Shown here in pieces: positions 18,344 through 27,802 of a DNA stretch of 64,000 nt (position 1 is its first letter; every line of letters begins with the position of its first letter). Source of the DNA: Rhodospirillales bacterium (GTDB lineage Bacteria; Pseudomonadota; Alphaproteobacteria; Micavibrionales; Micavibrionaceae); assembly GCA_020638175.1 (NCBI GenBank), contig JACKJA010000002.1:186001-250000 (forward strand), given 5' to 3'. The notes beneath the pieces were generated by a model that was not told the origin of the DNA, did not search any database, and was given only the letters and a program-made list of their open reading frames with translations. A program made the translations under genes and the position numbers.

Positions 18344-20296
18344 TTAATCTTGCAGCGCGGATAAATCCTTATACAAATCCAGAGCCTCAGGATTAGCCAG
18401 CGCCTCAACATTCTTGACCGGACGACCATGAATAACATTCCGGACAGCCAGTTCGACAATTTTGTTCGATTTGGTGCGGGGAATATCCGCAACCGCAATG
18501 ACCTTGGCCGGCACATGCCGCGGCGAAGCACCGGTGCGAATCCGGGTTTTAATGGTTTTAATCAGCTCTTCCGTCAAGACGGCGCCGTCTCTGATCTTCA
18601 CAAACAAGATGACCCGAACATCGCCGTCCCAGTCCTGCCCAACGGCAATGGACTCGACAACGTCGGGCACCTGTTCGACCTGACGGTAAATTTCCGCCGT
18701 TCCAATCCGCACTCCACCGGGATTGAGCGTAGCATCCGAACGGCCATGAATGATAAATCCGCCATGCGCGGTACGCTCTATCCAGTCGCCATGACACCAG
18801 ATGTTCGGGTAGTTTTCAAAATAAGCGCCGTGATATTTAACCCCGTCCGGATCGTTCCAGAACTGTACCGGCATACAGGGGAACGGACGCGTACAAACCA
18901 GCTCACCGGACCCGGCACCGGGCGGAATAGGCTGCCCCTCATCGTTAAAGGCATCGACAGCCATCCCCAGCCCCGCCCCCTGTATCTCACCGCGCCATAC
19001 CGGAGAGATCGGATTGCCAAGCACAAAACACGACACGATATCGGTGCCGCCGGAGATAGACGCCAGATGTACGTCACCTTTTATCGCGTCGTACACATAA
19101 TCGAAGCTCTCATGTACCAGCGGCGATCCGGTCGATGTAATGATTTTCAAGTCCGACAGGTCGTATTTATCACCGGGCCGGATATCGTTAACTTTCAGCG
19201 CATCTATATATTTGGCTGACGTCCCGAACAATTTGGCCTTATGCTTACTGGTAAACGCCCAGAGCGCTTCCCCGTCCGGATGAAACGGCGATCCGTCAAA
19301 CAGCAAAAGGCAAACTTCACTGGCCAATCCGCCAACCAGCCATTGCCACATCATCCATCCCGTCGTGGTAAAATAAAACACCCGGTCATCACGTCCGAGA
19401 TCGCAATGAAGCTGGAATTCTTTTAAATGCTGGAGCAATGTCCCGCCATGGCCATGGACGATACATTTGGGAACGCCCGTCGTCCCGCTGGAAAACATAA
19501 TGAACAAGGGATGATTAAACGGCACGCGCGTAAAAGCTATATCCCGCGGTGCATAAGAAGCGATAAAATCTTCCACCGTAACACTATCCGCCACCGCCCC
19601 CTTACCCAGAAACGGAACCATCACGGTCTTCTCAACGCTGGGAAGCTGCATACGTACGTCCTGTACTTTTTGCGTACAGTCTATGTCTTTTCCCCCGTAA
19701 TAATAACCGTCAACCGCCACCAGAATACGGGGTTCAATCTGCCCGAATCTGTCGACCGCGCCCTGCACACCGAAATCGGGCGAAGCCAAGGATACAATAA
19801 CGCCCATACTGGACGCCGCCAGCATCGCAATCAAGGCTTCGGGAATATTGGGCAGATAAAGCGCGATCCGGTCCCCTTCCTTCATTCCGGCCCCGGCCAG
19901 CGCCTGCCGCCAACGACTGACGTCATCATAAAGCTGACCGTATGTCAGTGTACGCTCATCCCCTTTCTCATCCCTGAAAATGATCGCGGTCCCTCCATCC
20001 CGGCGCCGCAGGAGGTTCTCGGCATAATTCAGCCGCGCTTCCGGGAAGAACTGCGCCCCCGGCATTTTATCGCCATTCATCAAGATCTCTGATCCCTTGT
20101 CACCGATGACGCCGCAAAAATCCCAGACACAAGCCCAGAAATCTTCAATATTTTCAACCGACCATTGCCAGAAATCCTCGTACCCCTCAAAAGAACGTCC
20201 GGTTTTTTCTTCGATCCCCTGTATAAAGCGATACAGGCGCGACGCCTTAACCCGGTCCGGTGAAGGAACCCACAACGGCATTTCCGTACTATTCAT
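18344..20296 (-). CDS. aacS: Acetoacetyl-CoA synthetase
   Basis: 650 aa acyl-AMP ligase. The N-terminal segment around ENIEDFWACVWDF is typical of acetoacetate/acetate-CoA ligases. The P-loop-like FSSGTTGVPKCIVHGHGG (near residue 275) and the later GRSDATLNPGGVRIGTAEIY hinge region are present, as is the C-terminal PRTKSNKIVELAVR with the catalytic lysine. It activates acetoacetate to acetoacetyl-CoA using ATP. Together with bdhA it would form a 3-hydroxybutyrate assimilation route, though the two genes are 14 kb apart. It starts divergently from the DsbD-like gene. Confidence 0.94.
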   Translation of the reverse strand: MNSTEMPLWVPSPDRVKASRLYRFIQGIEEKTGRSFEGYEDFWQWSVENIEDFWACVWDFCGVIGDKGSEILMNGDKMPGAQFFPEARLNYAENLLRRRDGGTAIIFRDEKGDERTLTYGQLYDDVSRWRQALAGAGMKEGDRIALYLPNIPEALIAMLAASSMGVIVSLASPDFGVQGAVDRFGQIEPRILVAVDGYYYGGKDIDCTQKVQDVRMQLPSVEKTVMVPFLGKGAVADSVTVEDFIASYAPRDIAFTRVPFNHPLFIMFSSGTTGVPKCIVHGHGGTLLQHLKEFQLHCDLGRDDRVFYFTTTGWMMWQWLVGGLASEVCLLLFDGSPFHPDGEALWAFTSKHKAKLFGTSAKYIDALKVNDIRPGDKYDLSDLKIITSTGSPLVHESFDYVYDAIKGDVHLASISGGTDIVSCFVLGNPISPVWRGEIQGAGLGMAVDAFNDEGQPIPPGAGSGELVCTRPFPCMPVQFWNDPDGVKYHGAYFENYPNIWCHGDWIERTAHGGFIIHGRSDATLNPGGVRIGTAEIYRQVEQVPDVVESIAVGQDWDGDVRVILFVKIRDGAVLTEELIKTIKTRIRTGASPRHVPAKVIAVADIPRTKSNKIVELAVRNVIHGRPVKNVEALANPEALDLYKDLSALQD

Positions 20297-20420
20297 GATT
20301 GAGGTCTCTCTCTTTGCGCAGATGAAATTTCATGAAACTCTCAGGCTTTTTGTAACCTTGTGTCAAGATGCTTTGAATTATAGAGTAGCTGAACAATAAA
20401 CCAACGAGAAGGAAACCGTC

Positions 20421-22583
20421 TTGATACGTACTTTTATTTTAACCGCCGCTCTCCTTTTCTTGTCTTTTTCGCCTGCACAGGCACAGGAAGTAGAGCGTTA
20501 CAGCCAGATTCTGCTTACCCCGCAAAAAACGAAGATAGAAGCCGGGGAAACAATCTATGTCGCTATTGAACAAAAAATCGCACCGGAATGGCATACATAC
20601 TGGAGCAATCCCGGCGATTCCGGTGAACCCATGCGGGTACGCTGGGAACTGCCACCGGGATTCGTCGCCGGGAAAATGTTGTGGCCGACACCCGGCAAAG
20701 TGCCTTACGACGTACTGGTTAATTACGGCTACCACGATAACGCTGTTATCCTGCAGGAAATCAAAGCCCCGCCTGACTTTTCCGGCGAACCCGTAACGCT
20801 GGGTGCAACAATCGATATTCTGGTCTGCAACGATATCTGCATTCCCGAAAGCGGTCACTATGAATTGACGCTGAATGACAGGGATGAAGAAAACGAGAGC
20901 TTTATCGCGGCAGCCTTCGACTCGATACCGGCTGTTTTCGAATGGCCCGTGACGATGACGGAAGACGGTGAAGATTTCGTCCTGACGATTACCTTCGACA
21001 ATATGAATTTCCAGAGCCCCGCACGGGTTTTTGGAATGGGCGACAAAGCTGTCTACGAACTGTTTCCATACGAATGGGGCATAATCGACAATACTGCCGC
21101 CGCCCGTGCCACACTCTCGGATGAAAAACTGGTAATCCGGCAAAAACGCGGAAGCCGCCCTCTGGAAGACATCGAAGAAGGACGGTTTGTTATCACCATC
21201 ACGGATGAAAACGGCCAGCGCACGGCGATTGAAGTGTCCGCCCACACCAATACCACTCAACAGGAAGCTATTGCCCCCGCTGCCCCGTCCCCAAATACAA
21301 CACAACCACTGCCGCCGCCTGAAAAAACCAGCGGCGGTATATTCAAAGCCTTGTTTTTTGCCCTGCTCGGCGGGTTAATTTTAAACCTGATGCCGTGCGT
21401 TTTTCCGATTTTGTCGATGAAAGCACTCAGCCTGTGCCATATATCCGGCAAAGAAAACAAAGCGGCAATCCTTCATGGCCTTGAATATACCGCCGGTGTC
21501 CTGGTCAGCTTCGCTGTGATTGCCGGGCTTCTGATCTTCCTGAAAGCAGGCGGCGCCCACATTGGCTGGGGCTTCCATCTACAAAACCCAATCATCGTTT
21601 TGTTCTTGTCTTATCTTCTGTTTGTCATCGGCCTGAATTTGGCCGGATTTTTTGAGATCAAAGGCATCTTCACCAATCTGGGGGCAAATTTAACACGCCC
21701 CGACAAGGTCGGCGGCTCCTTTTTCACCGGCGTACTGGCCACGATGGTCGCCACCCCCTGCACCGCGCCTTTTATGGGCGTTGCCATGGGCTTTGCCCTG
21801 ACCCAACCCGCACCGATTGCCTTAAGTGTCTTTCTGGCACTGGGCTTTGGTCTGGCGCTTCCCTATCTGCTGCTGACGCTCTTCCCACCTCTTCGCAAAG
21901 CCTTGCCCAAGCCGGGGCCATGGATGGTTGGCTTCAAAGAATTCTTGGCTTTCCCGATGTTTGCATCCGGTGCCTGGTTAATCTGGGTCTACGCCCAGCA
22001 AACCAGCTCCATCGGCGTATTAGCGGCCCTGGGCGGCACCGTTGGCATCGCCTTTGGCATATGGCTGCTCCGCCGCCCTGTAAAAGCAGCAAGCACCCAT
22101 ATCATAGTAACCGCCATAGCCGCCCTGTTTTTCGTACTGGCCGGACTGGTTGCGCTGCTGGACCACAATCCGATGAAAAGCTGCACGGTTGAGACACCGG
22201 CCCATGCCTTTGAAACAGCCGTCTTAGAAGAACCTTACTCAACCGCCCGGTTTGAAGAACTGGAAAAAGGCAATGATCCGCTCTTCATCAATATGACGGC
22301 CGATTGGTGCATTACCTGCAAGGTCAACGAACGTGTTGCCTTGAACCGCGCCGAAACGAAAGCCCTCTTTGCGGACTGGAAAATTCGCTCCTTAAAGGGC
22401 GACTGGACCAATAGCAACGCCGAAATAACAAACTTTCTGGCCGACTTTGACCGGCAGGGTGTTCCGCTCTACATCTATTACGCACCCCGCGATCCTGAAA
22501 CCGGGATACGGCCGGCGCCTGTTGTTTTACCGCAATTACTGACGCCGGAAATTATCAGGAACACGATCCAACACAAGGAATAA
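20421..22583 (+). CDS. DsbD/ScsB-like thiol:disulfide reductase
   Basis: 720 aa. A signal peptide ends at AQA (about residue 22). The N-terminal periplasmic domain (25-270) carries a Cys pair in LVCNDICIPE. The CcdA-like membrane core (about 315-590, roughly eight helices) holds one Cys in LMPCVFPILSMKAL and another in VATPCTAPFMG. The C-terminal thioredoxin-like domain has WCITC near residue 633. Electrons should pass from cytoplasmic thioredoxin to periplasmic acceptors. The next gene, a redoxin 11 bases downstream, is a likely partner. The longer N-terminal domain favours the ScsB-type subgroup over classical DsbD. Confidence 0.88.
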   Translation: MIRTFILTAALLFLSFSPAQAQEVERYSQILLTPQKTKIEAGETIYVAIEQKIAPEWHTYWSNPGDSGEPMRVRWELPPGFVAGKMLWPTPGKVPYDVLVNYGYHDNAVILQEIKAPPDFSGEPVTLGATIDILVCNDICIPESGHYELTLNDRDEENESFIAAAFDSIPAVFEWPVTMTEDGEDFVLTITFDNMNFQSPARVFGMGDKAVYELFPYEWGIIDNTAAARATLSDEKLVIRQKRGSRPLEDIEEGRFVITITDENGQRTAIEVSAHTNTTQQEAIAPAAPSPNTTQPLPPPEKTSGGIFKALFFALLGGLILNLMPCVFPILSMKALSLCHISGKENKAAILHGLEYTAGVLVSFAVIAGLLIFLKAGGAHIGWGFHLQNPIIVLFLSYLLFVIGLNLAGFFEIKGIFTNLGANLTRPDKVGGSFFTGVLATMVATPCTAPFMGVAMGFALTQPAPIALSVFLALGFGLALPYLLLTLFPPLRKALPKPGPWMVGFKEFLAFPMFASGAWLIWVYAQQTSSIGVLAALGGTVGIAFGIWLLRRPVKAASTHIIVTAIAALFFVLAGLVALLDHNPMKSCTVETPAHAFETAVLEEPYSTARFEELEKGNDPLFINMTADWCITCKVNERVALNRAETKALFADWKIRSLKGDWTNSNAEITNFLADFDRQGVPLYIYYAPRDPETGIRPAPVVLPQLLTPEIIRNTIQHKE

Positions 22584-22594
22584 GGAGACATACA

Positions 22595-23194
22595 ATGATC
22601 CGCTTTTTAACTGCTTTTCTGGCCTTATTCGCCCTGAGCGCCCCGGCGTATGCCGCGCCCGTTATCGGCGAACCGGCCCCGGCTTTCACCGGCACCGACA
22701 CCAATGGTGTTGAACACGCCCTAAGCGATTATCTCGGCAAAACGGTTGTTCTGGAGTGGACCAACCATGAATGCCCGTTCGTCAAGAAACATTATGGCAG
22801 CGGCAATATGCAAGCCCTGCAAAAACAAGCCACGGATGAAGGCGTAATCTGGCTGTCCATCGTCTCCTCCGCCCCCGGCAAGCAAGGCAACGTAACAGGC
22901 GAACAAGCCAATGAGATCATGGCCGAAGTCGACGCCCACGCAACTGCCCGTATTCTGGATCCGGACGGCACGATCGGTCACCTGTACGATGCCAAGACCA
23001 CGCCGCATATGTTCGTGATCGACGCGGAAGGAACGCTGGTTTACGCCGGAGCCATAGACGACCAGCCCACCCCGCGCCCGGAAACAATCGAAGGCGCCCA
23101 TAATTACGTGAGAGCAGCGCTGGATAATCTGGCCGCTGGAACGGCGGTTGAAGTATCGCAGACACAAGCCTATGGCTGTGGCGTGAAATACTAG
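22595..23194 (+). CDS. Exported AhpC/TSA-type redoxin
   Basis: 199 aa with a signal peptide ending at AYAA. The thioredoxin fold shows PAPAFTGTDTNGVEHALSDY, then a single active-site cysteine in NHECPFVKKHY, where a CxxC thioredoxin would have a second. The cis-Pro region TTPHMFVIDAEG follows. A conserved-looking C-terminal YGCGVKY adds a second cysteine. This looks like a peroxiredoxin-like or Cys-relay protein in the periplasm. Its position 11 bases after the DsbD-like gene suggests that reductase keeps it reduced. Confidence 0.82.
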   Translation: MIRFLTAFLALFALSAPAYAAPVIGEPAPAFTGTDTNGVEHALSDYLGKTVVLEWTNHECPFVKKHYGSGNMQALQKQATDEGVIWLSIVSSAPGKQGNVTGEQANEIMAEVDAHATARILDPDGTIGHLYDAKTTPHMFVIDAEGTLVYAGAIDDQPTPRPETIEGAHNYVRAALDNLAAGTAVEVSQTQAYGCGVKY

Positions 23195-23259
23195 GGAACC
23201 TTATAAAAATCAGGAACCGCCGGACGCCCGCTCATTTTTCGCAAAAAATGCAAAGAAAG

Positions 23260-23289
23260 TTGGCATGCGGCGATTCTTTGCGCTATGTT
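23260..23289 (+). promoter_or_regulatory. Putative sigma-70 promoter for the PAS kinase
   Basis: TTGGCA (23260-23265), an 18-base spacer, and TATGTT (23284-23289), about 30 bases before the kinase start. Both hexamers match consensus only partly. Confidence 0.35.
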
Positions 23290-23321
23290 ATGTCTAGAGT
23301 ATAGGTACGGCGTTAAATTTC

Positions 23322-25268
23322 ATGTCCAGAAATAACAAAAAAACATCTGCTGCTTCGGCCCGCGAAGCAGCCGCCAGTTCAGGTAAGTCAAAGGATCAGG
23401 GCGCCCGTTTTGTCACCGACGGGACAGGGACCGTTTTGTTTTTAACCGACGATTTTTCAAAACTGCTCAAACAATCTGCATCCGCCCTAAAAGGTAAAAA
23501 TATCAAAGAAATCATTAGTTTTGATACAGACGCTCCCAATGATGGCATCCATAAAATCCACATTGCGGGCCGCAAAACGCCCCTGAAAATCCAGCTCGAC
23601 AGCATTACCGGTAAAGACGGGCAAACCTTTATGGTGGGCTCGATTCTTAAAACAGGCCAGGAAACATTCGATCCCCTGATAACCCAGAAATTCGTTCATA
23701 TCGTCGAACAGGAAAACAACAAAACCGGCGACGGAAAAATCACGGCGCGGACGGATGAAAACGAACTGCGCCATTTCCTGAACATGTCGAATGAGATCAT
23801 GTCGATTTCACATCTGAACGGCACTTTTTCACGGGTTAACTATGCCTTCAACACGGTTACAGGCTACAAAGACGCAGAACTCCGCAATATGACGTTTATG
23901 GATCTGGTCCACCCGGACGACCGCCCACATGTCCGCAGCGCCTTGCACGGCATGATGCACGAAGATAACGGGCAGGAAAAAATCATCGACTTTGAATCAC
24001 GCATCGTCACCAAAAACAACACGACACGCTGGATCGAGTGGCGGCAAAAACGCTCGGAAAACAAGGTCTACAGTGTTGGCCGTGACCTGACGGAAATCAA
24101 GGAGCAAGAAGTCGCCCTGAAACGGCAGCAACAACAACTCAGCGAAGCGCAGGCCATTGGCCGCATGGGGCACTGGTACTGGAAAGTCGGCGAAGAAACG
24201 ATTGAGTGGTCAAAACAAATCTACCGGATCTTCGGCGTTGAAAAGGATGACTTCACCCCGACGCTGGACAACATCAACGGCATGCTGCACAAACGCGACC
24301 TCGGCCGCCTGATGCAGGCTTTCCAGCGCGCCATTATAGAACAGAACAATTACGACATGGATTTCCAGGTCAAGCGCCCGGACGGTTCAATACGCTACAT
24401 CCGCTGCGAAGGAAAATGCGAGCTGGACGAAGATGGCGATGTTATTGCCCTGTTTGGCATTATGCAGGACATCACCGAACGTACTCTGCATGAACGCGAC
24501 CTTCACGCCGCCAAGGAAGCCGCTGAACGGGCCTACGCCGCCAAATCCCAGTTTCTGGCCAACATGAGCCATGAATTACGCACCCCTCTCAACGCCATCA
24601 TCGGTTTTTCCGAAATGATGCAACGCCAGCTTCTCGGACCGATCGGCACGGAAAAATATCTGGATTACATCGCCGGCATCCGCGAAAGCGGCGAACATCT
24701 GCTGGACCTTATCAGCGATATCCTTGATATGTCGAAAATTGAAGCCGGGAAATATGAACTCGATCTGGAAGAGCTTAATCTGGCAAAAACGATCAAGCTG
24801 GCCGTCCATATGATGGAAGGCCGCGCCCTCGATTCCCGGATCAAACTGACAGCCGATATTCAGGATGACGACCTGACGATTATCGCTGACCGCCGCGCCA
24901 TTATGCAGATTTTGCTGAACCTGCTCTCCAACGCCCTGAAATTCACCAATGAAGGCGGCAGCGTACGGGTCGAATGTCTGCTGCGAAAAGATTATCTCTC
25001 GATCAAAGTCCACGACACCGGGGTGGGTATCCCAGTCAATCAGCTCAAAGACATTACCCGGCCGTTCGAACAAGCCGCCAGCCACTATACCCGGGAACAC
25101 GAAGGAACCGGGCTGGGTCTGGCCATCACCAAGGAACTGGCGGAAATGCATGGCGGCCTGCTGAACATCTCATCGACCGTTGGCGTAGGGACTACCGTCA
25201 CTGTACGTCTTCCGTACAACGCGTACACATACGTCAAGAAAAAGCGGAAAAAATCTGGTAAAGCCTGA
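23322..25268 (+). CDS. PAS-domain sensor histidine kinase
   Basis: 648 aa, cytoplasmic by sequence (no membrane segment seen). A weak N-terminal PAS-like region (residues 30-110) is followed by two clearer PAS domains, about 150-265 (VNYAFNTVTGYKDAEL) and 285-395 (PAC motif DGDVIALFGIMQDITER). HisKA has the phospho-accepting H417 in NMSHELRTPLN. The ATPase domain has N (LLNLLSNALKFT), DTGVGI and GTGLGLAI boxes. No response regulator gene is adjacent, so it is an orphan kinase. Resembles PleC/DivJ-like soluble PAS kinases of alphaproteobacteria in domain plan, but that assignment is tentative. Confidence 0.92.
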   Translation: MSRNNKKTSAASAREAAASSGKSKDQGARFVTDGTGTVLFLTDDFSKLLKQSASALKGKNIKEIISFDTDAPNDGIHKIHIAGRKTPLKIQLDSITGKDGQTFMVGSILKTGQETFDPLITQKFVHIVEQENNKTGDGKITARTDENELRHFLNMSNEIMSISHLNGTFSRVNYAFNTVTGYKDAELRNMTFMDLVHPDDRPHVRSALHGMMHEDNGQEKIIDFESRIVTKNNTTRWIEWRQKRSENKVYSVGRDLTEIKEQEVALKRQQQQLSEAQAIGRMGHWYWKVGEETIEWSKQIYRIFGVEKDDFTPTLDNINGMLHKRDLGRLMQAFQRAIIEQNNYDMDFQVKRPDGSIRYIRCEGKCELDEDGDVIALFGIMQDITERTLHERDLHAAKEAAERAYAAKSQFLANMSHELRTPLNAIIGFSEMMQRQLLGPIGTEKYLDYIAGIRESGEHLLDLISDILDMSKIEAGKYELDLEELNLAKTIKLAVHMMEGRALDSRIKLTADIQDDDLTIIADRRAIMQILLNLLSNALKFTNEGGSVRVECLLRKDYLSIKVHDTGVGIPVNQLKDITRPFEQAASHYTREHEGTGLGLAITKELAEMHGGLLNISSTVGVGTTVTVRLPYNAYTYVKKKRKKSGKA

Positions 25269-25274
25269 TAAACC

Positions 25275-26198
25275 CTAGCCGTTTTGAGCTTTATGGGCCT
25301 CTATAATCTTGTGCTCCATGGCCAGACAACCTTCCAGACCTGCCCCATAGTCCGGATATTTCAACTCAATACCGAGCTCCTCACGAATGCGCGCATTAGC
25401 TATCCTTTTATTATCGGCATAGAAACTGCGGGCCATCGGTGACAAATCAGCCTGGTCGAACGGAATCAACGGCGGCACATCCAGCCCCAGAAGATTGCAG
25501 GCATACGCGATAACTTCATGACTGGGACCGGGATAATCATCGCAAACATTATAAATCCGGCCCGGATTCGGATGGGTCATGGAAGCAACCAGAACCTGAA
25601 CGATATCCTCGATATGAATCCGGTTAAAGGCATGGCCCGGCTTATCAATCCGTCGCGCCACACCGGCCCGCACAGTATCCAGAGCACTACGCCCGGGGCC
25701 GTAAATACCAGCCAGCCGGAATATATGAACCGGCAGCCCTTCTTGCTGGAACAAAGATAACCATTGGCGTTCAGCCAGCGCCCGGCGGGAACCACGTTTC
25801 GACGAAGGACGGATTTCAGAAGTTTCATCCACCCATTCACCTTGCCGGTCACCATAAACGGATATGGACGACAAATAACCAATCCAGCGAATGCTTGGGA
25901 TTTTAAGGATATCTTCGGCATGAGATAAAAAGGCCGGATCGCCCTCATCGCCCGGCGGCGTGGAAATCAGGACATGAGTCGTGTCTTTTAGAAAATACTG
26001 GGGATCTTCCAAAGGATGCTGATAATCATAAAGATATGTTTTAATGCCTTGCTGCTTGAGCAACGCCCGCTTGTCCGGATCGCGGGTCGTACCGACCACT
26101 TCCCAGTTTCCCAGATGTTCCAGGGCAAAACCAAGATAGTCGGATGTATACCCGTACCCGAAGCAAAAGAGCTTATGGTCGGCAGTTTCTTTTTCCAT
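25275..26198 (-). CDS. NAD(P)-binding epimerase/dehydratase-like protein
   Basis: 307 aa extended SDR fold. The glycine motif is GYGYTSDYLG near residue 15, where classical family members have GxxGxxG. Segments such as IRWIGYLSSISVYGDRQGEWVDE and FRLAGIYGPGRSALD match the YeeZ/SDR a-family. The usual YxxxK is not clear, so catalysis is uncertain. Converges with the kinase gene (6 bases between stops). It lies 47 bases downstream of the GST gene on the same strand. Confidence 0.8.
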   Translation of the reverse strand: MEKETADHKLFCFGYGYTSDYLGFALEHLGNWEVVGTTRDPDKRALLKQQGIKTYLYDYQHPLEDPQYFLKDTTHVLISTPPGDEGDPAFLSHAEDILKIPSIRWIGYLSSISVYGDRQGEWVDETSEIRPSSKRGSRRALAERQWLSLFQQEGLPVHIFRLAGIYGPGRSALDTVRAGVARRIDKPGHAFNRIHIEDIVQVLVASMTHPNPGRIYNVCDDYPGPSHEVIAYACNLLGLDVPPLIPFDQADLSPMARSFYADNKRIANARIREELGIELKYPDYGAGLEGCLAMEHKIIEAHKAQNG

Positions 26199-26245
26199 TT
26201 ATGTACTAACCCTCTGGAGGCTTTATCCAGCCTTCTTGTTTATCA

Positions 26246-26914
26246 TCAAAAATCGACGTCTTCAAAATGATTGGACGGCGTAAATCCCGGGATTCTATCT
26301 TCCAGTAAAGGTTGGAAGCTCGTACGGGATTTTATTTTTCCATACCATTCACGGGCAGCCTGATGCTCGTCCCACGGCACATCACCAATATAATCGATCG
26401 CTGACAAATGCGCCGCCGCCGTAATATCCGCCAGCGAATAATCGTCTCCGGCCAGCCATCGTCTTTTTTCAGTCAAAAACCCTATATAATCGAGATGATA
26501 GTGGATATTGGCGTGCCCCGCCCGAATTGACGGGCCATGCGGTTCCCCAAGCTTCAACATCCGCTTCATGAGTTTTTCACCCACGAGGTTTTCCGTCACT
26601 TCCTGATTGAATTTCACATCAAACCAACTGACCAGCCGCCGGGTTTCAGCGCGCTGAACAGGATCCTGCCCCAGCAAATTAACATCCGGATAAACTTCTT
26701 CCAGATACTCGCAAATCACCTGCGAATTGGCCAGAGTCGTGCCATCTTCCTCAATCAGAACCGGAACGTCACCTGCCGGGTTCAGCGCCAAAAATTCGGT
26801 ACGGCGCTCCCAGACCTTTTCTATCTTCAATTCAAAATCAAGCCCCTTCTCCGCCAACGCAAGCCGAACCTTGCTGGAAAAAGGGTGAAGCCACAGGTGA
26901 AATAATGTCCTCAT
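26246..26914 (-). CDS. Glutathione S-transferase family protein
   Basis: 222 aa. N-terminal thioredoxin-like domain (LFHLWLHPFSSKVRLALAEKG, with PVLIEEDGTTLANSQVICEYL: cis-Pro and Glu/Ser glutathione-binding residues), then an all-helical C-terminal domain (DYSLADITAAAHLSAIDYI). Cytoplasmic. The active-site residue appears to be Ser in PFSSK. Substrate unknown. It precedes the epimerase-like gene and may be co-transcribed. Confidence 0.9.
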   Translation of the reverse strand: MRTLFHLWLHPFSSKVRLALAEKGLDFELKIEKVWERRTEFLALNPAGDVPVLIEEDGTTLANSQVICEYLEEVYPDVNLLGQDPVQRAETRRLVSWFDVKFNQEVTENLVGEKLMKRMLKLGEPHGPSIRAGHANIHYHLDYIGFLTEKRRWLAGDDYSLADITAAAHLSAIDYIGDVPWDEHQAAREWYGKIKSRTSFQPLLEDRIPGFTPSNHFEDVDF

Positions 26915-26963
26915 GGGAATGAGCTTACCTCATATTTTCGTAAAAAACAGCCCCCGATGCGCT

Positions 26964-27518
26964 TTATTTTGCATGCCCCCAGGGAAGCATGCGGGCAACT
27001 GTTCCGTCTTTATCAATCAGCTTGTGCTTTAAAGCGCCCGCGACGTGCAAGACAATCGCTCCTATCATAATCCAGGCCGCCACTTCATGGATCTCGGAAG
27101 CAATCTCGCCTATCTCTTTGCTCTTCTCGACCAGGGGCGGCATCGTAAACAAACCAAAGAAAGCCACGTCATGACCACCCGCCGACGACATCATCCAGCC
27201 CGACAACGGCATAACCATCATCATCAGGTACAAAATCCCCTGCACACTCTTGGCCAGAACAACTTCCCATCTCTGGTGATTGGGCAACGGCGCGGGCGTT
27301 GCGTTCATAAACCGCCATAAAATCCGGAGGACAACCAGCGCCAGAACCAAAATCCCAAACGATTTATGAATACCATACAACTCGAATTTTTCCGGGCTGC
27401 GCTCCATCTCTTCCATATACAGCCCCAAAGCCAGCATCCCAACGATCAGAAATGCGATAACCCAGTGGAATCCCTGAGCCACCAACCCAAAACGCTCTGC
27501 TGTATTTTTGAAACACAT
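26964..27518 (-). CDS. Cytochrome b561
   Basis: 184 aa with four hydrophobic helices. Histidines in GFHWVIAF, GIHKSFGILV, and EIHEVAAWI, plus IVLHVAGAL, are the expected heme ligands of the b561 family. It transfers electrons from the quinol pool across the inner membrane. It starts at ATG 27518. It lies 50 bases downstream of the GST gene's upstream side on the same strand; regulation is not visible. Confidence 0.9.
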   Translation of the reverse strand: MCFKNTAERFGLVAQGFHWVIAFLIVGMLALGLYMEEMERSPEKFELYGIHKSFGILVLALVVLRILWRFMNATPAPLPNHQRWEVVLAKSVQGILYLMMMVMPLSGWMMSSAGGHDVAFFGLFTMPPLVEKSKEIGEIASEIHEVAAWIMIGAIVLHVAGALKHKLIDKDGTVARMLPWGHAK

Positions 27519-27535
27519 CGTATATTTCCTCGTAC

Positions 27536-27745
27536 TTAAAAATAATGGTTATATATCATAACAAAACTGATCGTCCCAAGCACGGCTAAAAGCCAGTTGA
27601 GCATACCATATTTTAGCCGGGAGACAGGATCTTTCATCATCTCCAGAATCTCTTCCTTCGAATACTCACGCAAGGCGTTCATCAAAATCAGTTGTCCGGC
27701 AAAAAAGCCACAAACAAACCCCAATATAGCAACAAGATAGACCAT
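27536..27745 (-). CDS. Small two-helix membrane protein
   Basis: 69 aa from the ATG at 27745; the frame is open to 27784. Two hydrophobic helices (VYLVAILGFVCGFFAGQLIL and NWLLAVLGTISFVMIY) flank a charged loop (REYSKEEILEMMKDP). Family not recognised. Its stop lies 17 bases before the start of cytochrome b561, so they are probably co-transcribed. The start is divergent from uppP. Confidence 0.65.
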   Translation of the reverse strand: MVYLVAILGFVCGFFAGQLILMNALREYSKEEILEMMKDPVSRLKYGMLNWLLAVLGTISFVMIYNHYF

Positions 27746-27802
27746 CGTATTTTTTTCAGATATGGTGCCGGGCACATCCAACAATATTACCCAGAGATCA
27801 TA

